NCBI RefSeq assembly: GCF_958295425.1
Contig: NC_081137.1
Span: forward strand, 12,191,254-12,255,253
Direction of reading: 5' to 3'
From: Solea solea
Taxonomy: Eukaryota > Chordata > Actinopteri > Pleuronectiformes > Soleidae
Length of the DNA: 64,000 bases
Part shown: in pieces, positions 62,285 to 64,000 of the stretch
Layout: every line of letters starts with the position of its first letter
Numbering within the stretch: position 1 is the first letter of the stretch
The notes under the pieces: model-generated
What the model was told of the DNA's origin: nothing
Database searches by the model: none
Seen by the model: the letters and a program-made list of their open reading frames with translations, nothing else
Position numbers and translations under genes: made by a program

Positions 62285-62429
62285 ACTTCTTAGCTCATGG
62301 GGACACAGTTGGACTACTGCTGCCTTGTGTGGACGTTGGTGAGGGAGTGAGGGATTTACAAAACAACACAAACTTCAGTTCCCTGGTGGAAAACTATGTC
62401 TAACGATGAGTTAGCAGCAAGCATAAAGA

Positions 62430-62600
62430 TAAATGGTCTGTATTTAAAACGTGCTTTTCTAGTCTTGATGACCACTCAAAGCTGCTTTACACTACAGTCT
62501 TGCCATTCACCCATTCACATCCATTCACTCACACTTTCATAAAGTGCATCTATGTGCAGCACGTTTCCTTGCCCAAGGAATTGACAGCTATTCTTTTTTA
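62430..62600 (-). mobile_element. SINE-like element, 3' half
   Basis: AAATGGTCTGTATTTAAAAC, TTTTCTAGTCTTGATGACC and AAAGCTGCTTTACACTACAG, then CATTCACCCATTCACATCC and ATCTATGTGCAGCACG; same family as 26440-26640. Confidence 0.7.
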
Positions 62601-63238
62601 CTTGTGTCCCGGCTGACAGTGTCTCAAGTCGGTTCTCAGCATCTGATATGTGTCAGTGCCTCATACAATCAGACTTCAAAACCCTGAACTATCACTTTAA
62701 TCCCCAAAGAAGCTGAAGGGTAAGAGAGCAGTGATATCCCATTCTTTTACATTGAAGCTTGTGGCTATTATCACTGTGCCCAGCATATTGTGTAACCTTG
62801 CATCATAAAATTCAGCGGGTGAACTCTAAGTTCTTAGTTTTAAACTAATATCCATAATAATAAAATAAGAAGAAGAATAAAAAGAAGTGGGATAAAGAAT
62901 ATGGTTTATTTTAAACACTGAACACTGCTTAGATGGTTGTGCATTGACCCACAAGCATTTCATTATGCCAACATCTTTTTATCACAACCAAAATATCTAA
63001 ATATCCAGGCTTAGCCATTATTGTCATTTGTGCTATAAGTTCAGAGGCAGAACATCTGCCACTGCTTCTGTTCAGAGTCACAATCTCTGTGACTTTATTT
63101 GTCTTTCCATCCCACTTTTCTCAGGAATCCACACAGCTCCAACTGAGCAGCAGAGTTTCCCTTAAATATCCACTAGAGGTCGCCTTTTACTTACAGACAA
63201 ACGGAAGTGCAGAGACAAAAACAACCATTCAGACTCAC
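62601..63238. other. Gene-free stretch
   Basis: A CTCF-like CCACTAGAGGTCGC lies at 63170-63183. Nothing else is recognised. Confidence 0.45.
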
Positions 63239-63440
63239 TGTTACGACCCCAGGGTCGTCTGCATGTGAGTGTGAGATGGATTGCAGGTGTGCATGTTTCA
63301 GTGAACGACGTGTGTGAGAGTCTAGGTGGATCCTGGGAGCTGATTGGTCCTGCACAGGAGGTACCAGTACAACAGGCCTGATCATCCAAGCTGTAGTGGA
63401 CTTTCTTGAACCACATTCTTGGACCCCGTAAAACCTAAGC
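63239..63440 (+). mobile_element. Possible LTR start fragment
   Basis: TGTTACGACCCCAGGGTCGT and GCTGATTGGTCCTGCACAGG resemble the 5' end and U3 of Gypsy-type LTRs in fish. No partner or internal sequence is visible. Confidence 0.3.
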
Positions 63441-63474
63441 CATAAGAACTGCTTGAGGAGATAAGGCTTCTCGA

Positions 63475-63710
63475 ATCATTCATTCATTCATTGTCTACAA
63501 CTTTGTCTACAATGAGGGTCATGGGAAGGTGGAGCCAATCCCAGCAGACATTGGGTCACATCTCACACCCTGGACAGGTCATCAGTACATCACAGGTCAA
63601 ACACACAGAGACAAACATTCAACACCCTCAGTCAATTTAGAGTGCCCAGTTAACCTCTACATGACTGTGGGAGGAAAACAGAGAACCCAATATGCAAACA
63701 TGCAGCATGA
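63475..63710 (-). mobile_element. SINE-like element, inverted 3' copy of the 25612-25953 family
   Basis: GGTGGAGCCAATCCCAGC, CACACCCTGGACAGGTC, CAATTTAGAGTGCCCAG and GACTGTGGGAGGAAAAC are the reverse complements of the family's blocks in reverse order. It is preceded by ATTC repeats. Confidence 0.7.
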
Positions 63711-64000
63711 GCTTTCTCTCTGCAATCAACAGGTCAGCAGTTATGAACACTGGTAAATCATTAATAACAGGCAGTCAATCCAACGTTTTTAATTCATTCT
63801 ACACTTACCATTTTATTGCATGGACACCTGTGTCAATGAAGAAGCGACTATTATTACTGTTCTCTGACTTCTGGACCAGTGTATCATGTAACCTTAACTC
63901 ATTAAATTCTGTTCAGTAAACTCAGTGTTTTAATCTTAGTCTAACTGTAAAGTAAAAGTAAACTTAATGTAAAGAGGAACAAGGAGAACAAATCTGCTCT

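Overview
This is AT-rich eukaryotic genomic DNA, almost certainly from a ray-finned (teleost) fish. The grounds are vertebrate-type genes with introns, very long (TA)n, (CA)n and (GATA)n microsatellites, and many dispersed repeats of kinds familiar from teleost genomes: tRNA-derived SINEs, hAT and Harbinger-like fragments, and a decayed non-LTR retrotransposon. Only two host protein-coding genes can be supported; about 55 kb is gene-poor.

Gene 1 (plus strand, 55967-60930) is a complete protocadherin. One giant exon (845 codons) encodes a signal peptide, six cadherin repeats, a transmembrane helix and the first part of the tail. Three short exons (62, 113 and 257 coding bases) follow, and all junctions keep the frame, giving 988 residues. 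The layout is that of clustered and delta2 protocadherins. The tail mixes motifs seen separately in PCDH10, alpha and gamma protocadherins. No second cadherin exon occurs in the 48 kb on its 5' side that can be read.

Gene 2 (minus strand, 47558-48448) encodes a CTX-family immunoglobulin receptor resembling CXADR. Signal peptide, V-set domain, C2-set domain, transmembrane helix and a short tail all lie in one uninterrupted reading frame. A good splice donor sits just before the stop, so the real tail may continue in unseen exons.

Layout: 1-5 kb has a Harbinger-like MITE (411-807). At 5.1-5.7 kb there is a higher-order minisatellite beside a (TA)n/(CA)n tract. At 10-11 kb there is a decayed LINE 3' end between two (TA)n tracts, then a palindromic MITE fragment and a possible LTR. 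From 17 to 31 kb lies a desert with several stretches of higher complexity that look like conserved non-coding elements, plus a cluster of SINEs at 25.6-26.6 kb. From 30 to 33 kb are an inverted pair of an unnamed repeat and a second MITE copy. At 36.5-38 kb is a degenerate hAT transposon with a CCAAT/GC-box region, then a (TA)n tract and hairpins. At 39 kb is (GATA)n, and at 42-44 kb are SINEs and a 21-G run. At 46.3-46.8 kb is a CCAAT/CRE promoter-like patch. From 47.5 to 49.5 kb come the Ig gene, a 36-bp-period (TA)n array and nested repeats. The protocadherin follows at 56-61 kb, and 61-64 kb holds dispersed repeats.

The two genes are on opposite strands about 7.5 kb apart, with their 5' ends facing. 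Both encode cell-surface adhesion-type proteins, but nothing in the sequence shows that they work together. No previously undescribed biological system is evident. The most unusual items are the mixed-motif protocadherin tail, the single-exon Ig receptor and several nested repeat arrays. Repeat-family assignments come from recognising sequence and could not be confirmed by a database search.
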